A stretch of 64,000 bases of DNA from Uloborus plumipes (Eukaryota > Arthropoda > Arachnida > Araneae > Uloboridae): NCBI GenBank assembly GCA_038373865.1, contig JAXGGA010003000.1:46505-110504 (forward strand), given 5' to 3'. Within the stretch, counting starts at the first letter, position 1, and each line of letters starts with the position of its first letter. The notes under the pieces are model-generated. The model saw only the letters and a list, made by a program, of their open reading frames with translations, was not told the DNA's origin and made no database searches. Shown here piece after piece: positions 13,493-25,807 of the stretch. The translations under genes were made by a program, and so were the position numbers.

Positions 13493-13748
13493 ACTTTCTA
13501 CCTTATTTGTGCTTTATTTACGTTGATTTTTAACTTCAAATATAGTAATATTAGAATCTAATTTTTTGTAAATTTATAATTTTATTATATATTAAAGCAT
13601 GTTTTACCCATATCACAGAAAATTCAATTCGAATATCATGGAAGTAGGTTGTAACCTGACTAGCAGGCCCTGATAATCGAACAAGTGGCGTGGCCCTAAT
13701 TTTTAGGAAGATCTACAAAACCGATAGTAATTGGTTAAGCTTCAAAAG

Positions 13749-14695
13749 CAGTGGCGGCTCGTGACTCAAATTTGGGGGTGCTGCAATTTTTTTTAATGTA
13801 ACAAAAATGTATGCGCATGTCAATACGTTAAAAAAATGTTTTTAACGCACCAATATTGAAATAATAATCATTGAACATAATAATTTATATTTACTCAATT
13901 CAAACAAATGAGAAAAGAATAAACATTTTAAAATTATTTAAAAACAAAGCACATTTTCCTGTGTTTTTTTTTTTTTTTTTACAAATTCTTTTTTAACTTT
14001 TTCATTAACGTTTTTGATATTATTGATCAAACTTGTTTCGAGTGAATGTCTTGGTTAAATTTTCTGTGGTACGAGAACTTTCTACTCGTCGAAGCGTGAG
14101 CAATGTTAAAATCCGAAACAGGGCGACTTTTTTTTTAATAGCATTTTTTTCGGACAAAGATAACAGTGAAAAAGAAACACCCGGCAAATACTCAACACTC
14201 ATCGTTTCATACACTACTAAAGTTGAAAAATATTTAGTTTGAAGCAGCAAATAATAAAGCAGCGAAAAGGAAATATTCAGTATGCGAGTAGTCGGTTACA
14301 AAAACATCTCAGGGAGCTGCACCGGTTGCAGCCCACGCCGCGGTTGAAAAGTCCTACCCCCGATTGACCACACGTCACGCTGAGCATGCGTAGAAAGCTT
14401 TTCAGCGAGCTCAAAGGAGCTACTCGCTGTGCAGCGCCTTACGGAAAGTATGAGAATTTTTTTCCGCACTTTAGTTGAGGCCGTAAGATGACTTCACTGG
14501 TAATTTAATGTCGTGCGCTTGGGTGTGTAACGAAATCCCCTTCGATGACCAACTGTGGATTTTGTATGATTTATATTCACTCAGGATCAGAATGAAATAA
14601 AAATGTGAATGGAATAATAACTTAAAAGCATATTTTTTTGGAAAACCTACTGGGGGTGCTGCAGCGCCGCAGCGCCTATGGACGAGCCGCCACTG
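13749..14695. mobile_element. Non-autonomous hAT element with 8-bp target duplication
   Basis: Inverted ends cagtggcggctcgt and acgagccgccactg are flanked on both sides by ttcaaaag (13741-13748 and 14696-14703), an exact 8-bp duplication as expected for hAT insertion. The 947-bp interior has no complete transposase; the overlapping short open frames on both strands at about 14020-14250 are unrecognised. Confidence 0.88.
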
Positions 14696-15009
14696 TTCAA
14701 AAGCCTAAAATCCACAAATCTATACTTAAGTTCAGGCTCGAAGTGAATGTACTAATTTTATCAACAAAATAAACTTTATAACTACTAAAGCCCACATTAT
14801 ATAAGCAATGAAATCATCATAATAAACATGCAAATAAACAACAAAAATTCCAAAAATATGCAATACTTTTTTTATTCACTCAAAAGTCTTAAAACCTGGG
14901 GGGGTGGGGGGAGATTAGCCTTTCTATTATTGGATCTGTTTATATTTCTGACGAAAAGTTTTAATTTTTGGCTATAATGTACAAAAAATAGTACTGTCGG
15001 CCATGCTTA

Positions 15010-15648
15010 ATAGGGTGGGGCGAAAAATAAAAAGATTTTCAGATCAACTTCTAATAGTTGCCAAAAGTTGTCTTTGGTGATAGTTAGCTTTTGTGCAAAA
15101 TTTGAGAAAAATCAGTTAATATCTTCAGGGGGCGCTGCGATCGCAAAGTTTTATCATAGCTTTTATCGGGATTTTATGGTTAAAATATGAAAAACAATGC
15201 CGTTAGCTAATCTCATTGCATTTTTTTTACTCATAAGATATATTCATGCATTCAAAACACATGAAATAACTCACAAAAAAATATTTTATATGATATATTT
15301 ATATTTCAAACATTTAAAAAGAAACAAAAATGTGAAAAAAAGTGATTTTTTTTAAATATAAATATACCATATAAAATAATGTTTGAGTCATTTCATATGC
15401 TTTTAATGCATGAAAACATCTTTTGAGTAAAAAAAACGCAAAAAGACCTGCTAAAGGCATTCTTTTTTATATTTTAACCATAAAATCCATAACAAAGCTA
15501 TGGTAAAACTTTGCGATGGCAGCGCCCCCTGAAGATATTAACTGATTTTTCTCAAATTTTGCACAAAAGCTAACTATTACCAAAGACAGCTTTCGGCAAC
15601 TATTAGAAGTTGATCTGAAAAACTTTTTATTTTTCGCCCCACCCTAAT
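15010..15648. mobile_element. Palindromic MITE with TAGGGTGGGGCGAAAAATAA ends
   Basis: Arms of about 300 bp are inverted copies from tagggtggggcgaaaaataa to ttatttttcgccccacccta. The arms share a gggggcgctgc/gcagcgccccc block. TA-type flanks would suit a Tc1/mariner-mobilised MITE, but the class is not proven. Confidence 0.75.
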
Positions 15649-16870
15649 ATGCATAAGTAGTATACGCAAAAAAATCAAGACTGGGGAGAAAACACCACCG
15701 GTTTCCCAATTTTTTATTCTTAATGAACAACTTAGATTTTTGTAATCTTTCTAAAAAAAATCAAATACTTAGTAAAAAATCACAGTAGTATGCAGTCATT
15801 TTGAAAAAGAAAATGTGATGATTCACTGGTTACACGAATTCTCTGTCTGACATCTTGAACCACTTTTTATGTACAGCAACCAAACGCCAGAAGAAAAATT
15901 CTTGCTTTTTTTGCGGGGGGGGGGGGGTACTAGTTACACATATTAATGACAATGTTTTATACTATCATGTACTAAATGTGAGTTCATCATGAATTTGCCG
16001 AAAATTAGCTTGTGCTCAATACCTCTTAGTAGTCCTACTCCCATTACTATTTTTTTTTTTCATTCATTATTTCGTTCCTGACGAAAATTAATTCGAAATA
16101 TGACTGAGCACCATTTCTTTTTACTGATATCACTGCACTCATTTATAAAAATAGCGATCGTTAAATAATCAACTTGTCAACCTACGGAAAAACATTTGTT
16201 AGCCATATGGCACATCTAATGAAACATATTAGTACTATGTTATATAAATATATAACCACTAAAACTTAGTTTTAATCTCGATTCTCAACATGTCTGACGA
16301 TGTTTTTGAAAAGTTACCTAAAAGGCCTTTATTTAAAAAAATTTCCAGCTATTTTATTAAATTGACAAAAAAGTTTTCTAACTATTACCTCAACGCGAAA
16401 CGTACAGCTTTATAGCAGTTGACATTGATTTTTTCCCCCAAGTACATTAATTACCTCAAAATGATGTCATACAGGATTAGTACTCGACGCTGTAAATTAC
16501 CACTGCCAATGAAATTTTATTTTCGCACAGGCGAACATGACTATTAAGAAGACTCGCGTCAATGTGACAATCGTAATTCCAAGTCAAATTTATGAAAACG
16601 TTAACTGAAATTATGAGATCAATTTAAGGCTAGCAGTATTTGCAAATTTATGCTCCAAGTTGCACAATATATTATTTCCTTTTTAAATATGTTTTCTCCC
16701 TTTATTAGTTTTATGGCATAACAACTGCTTAATGTTGTCATACATCTGAGTAAGAGAAAATGCCATCCGTTTTATGTATGTTCTTTTGACTGATCCATTT
16801 TTCTACTTTTTTAATATTTTAATAGTTAAGTTTCGAAAACCAGCGATTAATTTCGGCTTTCATTTCTACC
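15649..16870. other. Unassigned AT-rich DNA with poly-G run
   Basis: No gene or clear repeat ends recognised. A G run lies at about 15914-15927. Confidence 0.35.
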
Positions 16871-18717
16871 AAGAAGTTCTGTCAAGAACTAAACGAGCCT
16901 ACCTTCCCGTACATCGACATCGGTATTCTCGCATCTGTCTCTTGATTATCTGAGACTGAAATTATGTCAACATACCTTTTTAGCACTTAGAGCTGATTTC
17001 AAAAAGCAAAATATACCACTCTCATCAGATGAAATAGACACGTAAAATGTAATTAACGAATAAATAAAGTTTTGTCGCACCTTTTAAAGAGTAACTGTTA
17101 CAGTTCCTCCGTAGAAAAAATTCTCCATCGTTTTCAAAAAAAAATAATAATAATAATAATAATAAAATAAATAAATAAATAAAAGTACAAAGAGCATCAA
17201 AACACATTTTATCCAAGAAAAAAAAAATCGTCAGTTAATAAAATGTCTCGAATTTCACTTTTAATCCGTTGCCAGTTGTTAAATATAAATAAAGAATAAA
17301 ATGTTCTCGTGAATGAAAAATTTTTGTTACAAAAAAAAAATCGTCTGCCAAAGAAAAAAATAATAATAATAATAAATTAAATAAAACAAATGAATAAATA
17401 AACAAAAAATCGTCTGCTCAGTCAATCATTTTTTTTTTTTCTGAGCCTGCATTTCCGACATGTTTGCGGAGTCTGAGTCGGAATCACAGTCCTCACAGAA
17501 GATTACTCAGAGAAGTACTTTACAAACATTTTTTGACAAAACCATTTTCTTACAAAGTTAGTTTGAAGGAAATCCGACTTTAAGTTCAGGATCAACATTC
17601 AACTAAAATTCCCCGTAGGCGCTAATGTTAAATATTTTCTCTGAACGGTTCAATATTGAACGAAAAATGGTTCAAATCAAAAAGCGAAGTATGGGAATGA
17701 GCCTCTCCGAGATCTTTCAAACAAAAAAAAGTTTATTCCATTCGGACGGTTCACTCAAAAGTTATTAGGTGGGGAAAGGTTGCTTGAATGGTTCAATGTT
17801 GAACGAAAAAAATGCTCAAGTGGAAAATTTAAATGCGGTAATGAAGTATCCTTGCTGAGATCCTTCGAACAAAAAAAAAAAAGTTTATTTAAATCGGACT
17901 GTTCACTCAAAAGTTATTAGGGGTGACAGCTTGCTTAAGCGGTTCAATGTTGAACGAAAAATTGTTCAAATCGGAAATGTAAATACGGGAATGAAGTATC
18001 CTTGATAAGATCTTTCGAACAAAAAAAAGTTTGTTCAAATCGGATTGTTCACTCAAAAGTTATTAGGTGGGGAAAGGTTGCTCGAACGGTTCAATGTTGA
18101 ACCAAAAATGTTCAAATTGAAAATTTAAACGCGGTAATAAAGTATCCTTGCCGAGATGCTTCGAACAAAAAAAAGTTCGTTTAAATCGGACTGTTCATTC
18201 AAAAGTTATTAGGGGTGACAGCTTGTTTGAACGGTTCAATGTTGAACGAAAAATTGTTCAAATCGAAAATGTAGATACGGGAATGAAGTATCCTTGAAAA
18301 GATCTTTCGAACAAAAAAAAGTTTGTTCAAATCGGATTGTTCACTCAAAAGTTAGCATCGCGGGACAGGTTGTTTGAACGGTAACAAAGTTGAACCAAAA
18401 ATTGTTCAAATCGAAAAATCAAATATAATGAGCTGTACTCGCCGAGATCTTTCCACCAAAAAAACGTTTGTCCAAATCGGAATGTTCATTCAAAAGTTAT
18501 TAGAGGGGGGGGACAGACAGACCGACCGACCGACACACAAATTCCCCATCTCAATACCCTGCTTTCAAATTTTTAATTTTTCGATATTCATTTTACCTTT
18601 TTATTTTTTTAACTTGGCGATATTTTTTGGACTTGGCGATAATTTTTAGATGCATTAAGCTACTTCTAATACTTTTTTCGTCTTTCTTTTATTTTTAACG
18701 GAAAAGTAGGCTAAAAA
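16871..18717. repeat. Dispersed repeat, long copy (pair of 40114-41256)
   Basis: It starts aagaagttctgtcaagaact and ends with the phrase aagtaggctaaaaa, as does the copy at 40114-41256. Shared blocks include an atcgtctgcc phrase, ATA/AAT microsatellites, a gacagacagaccgaccgacc run and aacttggcgatattttttgg. This copy is longer chiefly because it has more internal tandem units. The open frames in it are unrecognised; an element 3' end is possible. Confidence 0.75.
17640..18500. repeat. Tandem repeat, about six units of 145-151 bp
   Basis: Units restart at the phrase ggttcaatgttgaacg near 17643, 17787, 17938, 18084 and 18232, with a diverged one near 18377. Each unit carries a caaatcgg(a/g)(c/t)tgttcactc-type block and ttattagg. 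The phrase gttcaatgttgaac is itself a palindrome. Variable unit number in the sister copy points to recombination within the array. Confidence 0.8.
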
Positions 18718-19127
18718 GGGATTTCAGGTATTGTCTCTCAATAGAAATACTACGCTTTTGGACAACCTTTTAAAATGCTGTATAACTCAAAACTAATACA
18801 ACTTTATATCATTCGAAGGATTGACAGTATGGATAAACTCGCTCAGTGCACTCAACAGATATTTTCCAGATCTCGTTATTATTTTGTATAATTTAAAAAC
18901 TCGAATTTTTAAAAGTATAAATTATTTTTTTTAACTTTTTTAAACAGGCTCCAAGAATTTCAGACATTATGTTACATTTATAAACACAGATTAAATTTTT
19001 AAATATATAAAAACATACTTCAAGCTATTTTTATTTAAGGGATTAAGTATTTTTATGGTATTTAAAGATAAACTAATTTTTACAGGCATGACTCGGATCA
19101 CAATTATCGTTTGAGACACCGAGAACA

Positions 19128-21450
19128 GTACTGCCGTGGGCAGGTAAACGGCAGTATCTGCAAAAATGAGTTTTTGAGATATTTGAAGAAACGCGTTTTT
19201 GATTTCCCACAAACATCTATGAAACATTGAACTTCGAACATAGGCGATACTATATGTTTATACCGATATATTTTTTGGGTAAGCGATTGAATTTTGATTT
19301 TGCAAGCGCAGAGAGAGGTAAAGCAGATACTGCCGTTTACCTGCCCTTTTCACTCTAAATGTCATGCGGAATTGACTGGCAGTCGGCAGTAACTGCACAG
19401 TATGCTACTAAATGTCCAGTATTTACATATTCGACTATATGCGGAGTAGATATGTTATTACGAAATATATTATTGCATTGTGAATGATATGTTTTATTTA
19501 AAAATATACATAAATACCGCGTATCCACTTGATATAGATTTAATATAAACGAACGCGAAATATAATTAAAAAATATAATGAAACTGTATTGTATTATGCA
19601 AAATATGAAGCAAAACTTGATGATTCTTCAGCCATTTTTACTTCCTTTTACTTATTAAAGGAAGTATTGTGATCACAAAGAAAATTTCACTCAAAATTTG
19701 GTCTAAATTTTGATTTTGCTCACCGCCGAATGAATGTTGAGTAGTTTTTTCGACCTATCAGTACGTGCATATGTACCTACTAACATATAAACAGCCGAAA
19801 TATCCTTTTCGACCATGCCCCAGTTAATTACGACGAGTTTTCTCGTGACGTCTGCATGTACGTATGTATGTGCGTATGTATGTATGCCTGTCGCATAACT
19901 CAAAAACTTTTTGCCGTAGAAACTTCTAGTTTGGTATGTAGGCTCTGAGGGCGGTCTAGTTGTGCACCTCTCCTTGTGGTTGCATTCGAATGTTCCCAAG
20001 GGGGTCTTTTACCCCTTTGTGGGGTAAATCAGTGTTAATTTCAATGCAGATTGAGTGATATGATTTAATGCAACTACTTGGCAATATATCGCCAAACTTT
20101 TGGTCGCCAAGTGTTTGCCGCCAAGTTGGCGACAAATTTGGCGAAAAAATGATTTTTTTTTTAAATTTGGATTCAGTTTGGCGTTATTGGGTACATTTTG
20201 CGAAAAATTCACTGAATCATATTAAAATCGGCGATATTTAGAAAATAAATCATTGTAAAACATTATTTTGCATTGATTCGTGACAAACTGGGGGTGTAAA
20301 TATTTGAGTTGTTATCTTGCTCACTCTAATGCACTATTTTAACACTTGAGGCATTTATTATGGAATTTAAACGTAAAAGGGATTAGTGTGGCGTTCACAC
20401 CAGATGTTTTAAAATAACTACAAATCAGCTAATGCTTTGTACTTTGCATCAAAACAAGAAATCACTTTGAGAAAAAGAGCGCTTGAAATGCTTGTTGTGC
20501 TGACGATTTTTATTTCAAAGTACTATTAAAAATGCAACAGCTAGAGATTAAACTGCAAAAACTATCGTCTGTTAGTATGAAAGCAACTGTAATTAAAATA
20601 AAACAAAATAATGTAAATAAAATCATTTCATTGTTGCATTTTTGTTTGTCGTCTGCCAAGTTTGGCTTGTGTATCTTTGAAATCGCGAAAAACATTGTCT
20701 GCTAGTGGAGAGAAACTTTATTTGAAAGAAAAAAATCTGGTATGGACCCCAGACTACTTCCTTTATGAGCAAGAAACAATTCAAACATTTACGCCCCTCA
20801 TGTGCCACGAAACAATGCGAAAAATGATTTACAACGATTCATTTTCTAAATATCGCCGATTTTAGCATCATTCAGTGGATTTTTCGCAAAATACCGCCAA
20901 TAGCGCTAAATTGAACCCAAACTCATAAAATATTTTTTTTCGCCAAATTTGTGGCCAATTTGGCGATATGTCACCAAGTTGGCGACAAGCACTTGGCGAC
21001 CAAAAGCTTGGCGATATATCGCCAAGTGGTAGCGTCAATTCATATCACTTAAGTCTGCATTGATATTAACATCGATTCACCTCAAAAAGAAATAAAACAC
21101 CCCCTTGGGAACATTCAAGTGCAACCAATGACCTCCCGTGACCTCCTTTTAGGGCACCCCTACTTTCGATCAGTTTAGGTACAAAGGAAAATGGATTTTG
21201 CGGCTTGATGCAATTTTTGCACAGCGATTCATATTATGTTCATCCTGCAGACATGCAGATACTGCCGTTTACCTGCCCACAGGAACGAAAAATGCAGTTA
21301 CTGCTAATTACCATTGGTTAAAAAACAGTTTTTTTTCATCGGAAACCAAAAAAAGATGCTTGTACCATAAAACTAATGTAACATAGATTTCAAAAATGCA
21401 AAAAAATGAAAATCGAAAAATTTGCAGTTACTGCCCTTTACCTGCCCACG
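19128..21450. repeat. Repeated TACTGCCGTTTACCTGCC motifs flanking a palindrome
   Basis: The motif occurs at about 19128-19160 (inverted), 19327-19350, 21253-21275 and 21424-21450. The spacing suggests an older repeat split by the palindrome at 19976-21127. No function is assigned. Confidence 0.55.
19976..21127. mobile_element. Palindromic element with GGCGA-rich arms
   Basis: Arms of about 290 bp begin ggttgcattcgaatgttccc and end gggaacattcaagtgcaacc. Each arm carries repeated ttggcga and atcgccaa words that can fold locally. The centre (about 20270-20830) is AT-rich without a transposase. Confidence 0.75.
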
Positions 21451-21468
21451 GCAGAGTAATACACTGTA

Positions 21469-21614
21469 AGGGCCATGCTCCACATCGACGTAAAGCAGAA
21501 AAATTAGGCAGAAGCGTAAAATGGATTCAATGGTGTTTCTACGGAAAGTACCCGGATTTTCGGTTTCTGCCTTCAGTTTCGGTCGCGTTTTACGCTGATG
21601 TGGAGCATGGCCCT
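21469..21614. mobile_element. MITE, AGGGCCATGCTCCACATC family
   Basis: Ends agggccatgctccacatc and gatgtggagcatggccct are inverted copies. It is the better-preserved relative of 11988-12116. Non-coding. Confidence 0.8.
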
Positions 21615-21864
21615 AAGTGTAGAAAAAAATACAAGTCAGTTTAATTTAGAATTCTCCTTCACTTTTAAAAGCTGAAAAAAGCCAAGCAAATTGTGTTTAT
21701 GTTTGAAATATAAGCGCACTGTACTTTGTTACTCAGTACACTAGAACATTTTTTCTATTTGAATTTGCACAGATGTTAATGTTTTCAACTGCCCACTTAG
21801 TTAATTCAAAAGGTAAGGTTCGCTACACTGCTAAAAGCTATGAAAAGCAATCTGAATAAATATA

Positions 21865-22040
21865 CAGTGAAACCTGTGTATAACGATACTGTATATAACG
21901 ATAAACCTGCCTATTACGATATTTTGGTTTGGTCCCAGCCAACAGTTTGAGCTGTTTGCTCAAACTGTCTATAATGATAATTTGTCTATAACGATATTTT
22001 TTCTCGGTCCCTTGAGTATCGTTATACACAGGTTTCACTG
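21865..22040. mobile_element. pogo/Tigger-like MITE
   Basis: Ends cagtgaaacctgtgtataac and gttatacacaggtttcactg are inverted copies flanked by TA on each side. The cagtgaaacc terminus is characteristic of pogo/Tigger elements of the Tc1/mariner superfamily. The 176-bp length and absence of an open frame make it non-autonomous. Confidence 0.8.
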
Positions 22041-22126
22041 TATGCATGAAATTTGTAATGAAATTTGATTAATTTCTCAAAAATATTTCATAAATGTTAA
22101 GGTTCAGATCAGAAATATGTTATAAT

Positions 22127-22311
22127 CAGGCCCGTCATTTAGGGGGGCAGGGGCCAGGGGGGTCAATTGCCACCCCCCCTCCCCCCCCCCCGACTTTGAG
22201 AAATCAATGTATTTACAAAAAGTGGGCGTGGCTTTTGATGTTTTCCGATGAAATTGCATTGAGTTTGGACCCTTTGCCCCCCCCCCCCTGGAAAAACTTG
22301 AAATGATATCT
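22127..22311. mobile_element. MITE, GGCCCGTCATTT family, copy 1
   Basis: It opens caggcccgtcatttaggggg, contains aaatcaatgtatttacaaaa and gtgggcgtgg, and closes cttgaaatgatatc. Copies at 30623-30795 and 39065-39245 share the same order of blocks, each with poly-C tracts. Confidence 0.7.
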
Positions 22312-24361
22312 CTGGTTATAATCTGTGCAGTGTATAAAGAAGTTGTTTCGTTTTGAACAAAATCAAAAATTCGTAGTTTTTCATTCATTTGCATGTTTTA
22401 AGTAGAAGAATCTTACATTGAATGATTACCTTTTTTATAGACATAATGGTGTGCAATAGAACTGAACTTTATTCTCGTATTCTTCATTTCAATTCTGAAG
22501 AATGACAATATTTCTAGGTTTTGAAAACATAAAAAATAGTTCTGAAGTATTGGAATCATACACACAGTAACTTTGACAAGCAGAGAGCTTAGCTAATTCA
22601 ATTTATGTTGCAAATGCAACATATTTTATGTTTAAAAAAAATCTAAAACTGCAAAGTCATTTTTAAGAAAGTTTTTTAATGATTTTAATAATGCTTCGTT
22701 TGCTGTTGTTATTCAGTTAAGCTGATTCTTTTCAAAAAATTATTTGGTTTAAGCCGCGATTTAAATTAACGAACTCTTTGATTCATTCTATACACAGTAT
22801 ACGAATCAGCTTAAATCACAACTGACGTACTATGAAATCGATTATACACATTTTCCAATATGCAGCAAATATACTTAAATCCTCAAGTATACACATTTCC
22901 CAATTATGTGAACAACGCAAGCTCTTTACACTCAGCTAAACGTGTCCTGTTAATTAGAAGTTACAAACTTAAAGAGTACACACTTAAAAAAAATTTAAAC
23001 TGCAAAAAATCTATGAAGAATTCATAAAAATTATCACAATGCCTAATTAAATTAAAACTAAAATAAAGGAAAACATCACAAACAATTTAAAAGACCAATT
23101 AGTTATTCTTTTCCAAAGCCTCAAAATTTAGTAAAAGAAAAAAAACTATTACAAATTAGTTCTCAGCATTCCCTAGCAAAAGCTCAGATCTAACTAGACT
23201 TTAAGTACGAACGACTTTTCGAAATAGTCAGCAAAATGCAGCAGCGAAAATTTTTAAATCCCTCAAGACCCAAGTCAAATCAAACTACACAAATCCAAAT
23301 TTAATTAAAGGAATGAATTTAATAAGAGCATTTGCATCCGTAAATTAATATAAAATTTCGCAGACTTGAATGATTTATGAGCAAATAAAACACAATTAAA
23401 GGCGGCAAAAATGCACGGGGTGGAAAAAGGAATTAAAAGTTTGTCTTGGCCTCCGGCGAGCTTAATCAGGGGAGCACGAGTTCCCGGTTCTTTAATTGTG
23501 AAAATGCCCAAGGGCTCATAAGTTTGGGGAGAAAATTTAAAATGCGCAAGCGTCAATCGCATAGTCTTCTGTCATGAGTTTAGAAAAAAAAAATCTAACA
23601 AAGAGAATTTTTCTAACCATTTTCCCGGATGTCAAACTGTAGTGGGACAGAGCCAGTTTAATTTTGAGGAAAATACTAATAAGTATTACATTTAACCAGT
23701 GGTGTTCTAAGCCCCCCTACACCCAAAAAAATAATTTTTGTCATCTGGAATTCAAATTGAAGGGGCTAAAGGTGGTATGTGACAATTTTGGAAAAACATA
23801 CTTTTTACAATGGATAAAGGTCATAAGGTATTTTTTTTTAAAGCTTTTCTAGAAATTAAAAAAAAAAAAAAGTCACATATCAGCTTTATTCACTTGCCAT
23901 CTTCAATTGTATGTATGCGTTATCACAATTGGACACACATTAATTTGAATTTGTGTAAATCGGCGAAATTCAAATGTCACATATCCCCTTTTTCCACTTG
24001 CCCCTTCAATTTTGCTTTTCGCAATCACAAGTTGCGATAGGACTCCACTTACATTTAGATTTTTCCTCATATCGGAAAAAAATTCCCGTAAATGGCACCA
24101 ATTTATTTTCAACTCAAACTCACATCTTTCTCTTTCTTCTACTTCCGAAGCGAATCAGCTCGCGCAAACATCAAAGCTCAAGCAAAGCTCGTCATTGCTT
24201 AAAAAAAACTTATTCAAAATTCTATAAATGCTAACTTGTAATTGGAGGCTTTCTAAAAATGATGTCACACTCCCAACAAATATTACTCCTCTTCTCTCGG
24301 TCATAAAGTGTCACATTACCCCCTTCACCCTGAAGAAAATAAATACCTTTGTGCGAAAGAT
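22312..24361. other. Unassigned sequence with one more complex block
   Basis: Mostly AT-rich. The block at about 23400-23570 has higher sequence complexity, and a minus-strand frame there (23305-23562) has exon-like composition, but no supported splice structure or recognised domain. It could be an exon or a conserved non-coding element. Confidence 0.3.
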
Positions 24362-24404
24362 GTAGAGTTTAAATCCAACGTTTAAATGCACAAATTTACA
24401 GGTA

Positions 24405-24456
24405 TACTGTAGACACGTGTTTCGGGGCTACAAGGAGCGCCTTTTTCAATACAAGA
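24405..24456 (-). ncRNA. Hammerhead-like motif with altered core, left arm
   Basis: Layout as in the other motifs: stem I, core heptamer, stem II, GAAA (24420-24423), CACGTG as a short palindromic stem III, then TC. The core heptamer reads TTGAAAA instead of CTGATGA, changing positions 3 and 8 together. Activity is doubtful. Confidence 0.4.
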
Positions 24457-24533
24457 AGTGTGAGCTTTAGGATGAAGAGTCATCCGATAAAAGGATGACT
24501 TATCGGATGACTCTTCATCCTAAAGCTCACACT

Positions 24534-24585
24534 TCTTGTATTGAAAAAGGGGCTCCTTGTAGCCCCGAAACACGTGTCTACAGTA
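24534..24585 (+). ncRNA. Hammerhead-like motif with altered core, right arm
   Basis: Core heptamer TTGAAAA (24541-24547), stem II GGGGCT/AGCCCC perfectly paired, GAAA 24567-24570, stem III C-ACGT-G, cleavage triplet GTC, and stem I TTGTA pairing with TACAG in five consecutive positions (one G-U). The same core change occurs in both arms. It could be inactive, or a compensated U3-A8 variant. Confidence 0.45.
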
Positions 24586-24697
24586 TACCTGTAAATTTGT
24601 GCATTTAAACGTTGGATTTAAACTCTACCCCTTCACCCTTTTCAAATATTACGCGGTTTTTATTGGTATACTGATATTTAAAAAAGTGATGTCAAAC

Positions 24698-25199
24698 ACT
24701 GGCGTAGGAACTTTGCATAAACAGGGGGAGTCCAGCGCAATGCAGGATTCTTGCGCTTTCTGGCGGGGGGGGGGGAGAAACACTTTTCGCCCCTTTACAT
24801 ACAAGATCAACTATGAAGTCATAAATGTCCAAATAAACACTTTTTGTGAATAAAAAGAATTTAAAAACATTGCTAATATCTCTTTCCTCAGAAAGACAAG
24901 TTTTACTACACTTTTGCATTTTTAATGTGAACTTAGTTTTAGACGGAATATTTGCTCAGAAATAGGAAATCTCACTTTTCTAACAGCAAAAATTCCAAAT
25001 GTTACATTAAAAAATGACTTTTGACGATTTTTGGTGACATTGATTGAATTTTCTAGGAAAAAGTAGATCATACATTTGAAAACAGGTTTGAGGAGAAAAT
25101 GTGCAACAGAATGTTGTAGTAAAAAAATTTTCCGAGGGAGCTGAGACGGTCTGAAATATTCCAGGGGGAGCCAGAGCTCCCCCAGTCCCTACGCCCCTG
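24698..25199. mobile_element. Probable DNA element with GGCGTAGG / CCTACGCC ends
   Basis: cactggcgtagg at the left and ccctacgcccctga at the right are partly inverted copies, with inward G-rich/C-rich tracts of the kind seen in degraded arthropod DNA transposons. Coding potential not seen. Confidence 0.4.
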
Positions 25200-25207
25200 A
25201 TGTAAAC

Positions 25208-25768
25208 CAGCGGTAGGCAACCCGTCGATCTTAACCGATTTTGAGTCAATCGCGACAACACTTGAAGCTTGTTTTCTGGTCTGAGTATGGTTAATAATAT
25301 TAATTTCTGAAGTTATAGCCACTATTTTGAGTCTGAAAATATTTAATGTGAATTTGCATAGCATTAGTTTAGCAATTTAAAGCAACTACTTAACAAGTAA
25401 TCGTTTTTTTCATAAAGAGTTAACCAGCAATTTAAAATTAGTATTATCACAACTTAACCCTGTATGCAAAATATCCGCTTAAATCTATAATTTACGGATT
25501 GCCCTTCCCTTCTACAGTTGATTTTGTGCAGGGGTGCCCACAAGGAGGGATTATGGCGCAAGTTGCGCCATCAAAATTTTTGGGGGAGATTTTTTTAAAC
25601 TAATTTATTTATTTATTTAAATTATTTATTTTTTTATTATTATTCAGATTTTTTTAATTTAAATCATTCATTAATTAATTTTTAATTTAAATTATTTACT
25701 GATTTTTTTAAATTTAAATTATAAACGGAGATTTTTGATTTAAATTATTTCTTTATTATAATTTATTT

Positions 25769-25807
<39 letters not shown>

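Larger units (their letters stand above)
13057..13545. repeat. Palindromic element carrying hammerhead motifs in both arms
   Basis: Arms of about 160 bases (13057-13218 and 13379-13545) are almost perfect reverse complements. Each arm contains a hammerhead-like core facing away from the centre. The spacer of about 160 bases is C/T-rich. The arms include cacgtg next to a ccggggcacac block. Confidence 0.85.
24362..24628. repeat. Nearly perfect palindrome with hammerhead-like arms
   Basis: From gtagagtttaaatccaacg to its inverse at 24628 the two halves match almost throughout, meeting at ggatgacttatcggatga. Each arm carries acacgtgtttcggggctaca or its reverse. A transcript from either strand would fold into one long hairpin. 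Confidence 0.85.

Noticed and set aside
17022..17060. CTGATGA on the minus strand followed later by GAAA (also near 40275)
   Set aside because: Sequence between them cannot form stem II and no stem III or stem I pairing exists, so it is not a hammerhead.
17640..18500. Regularly spaced direct repeats resembling a CRISPR array
   Set aside because: Units are contiguous 145-151-bp tandem copies with no short-repeat/spacer structure, in a eukaryotic genome.
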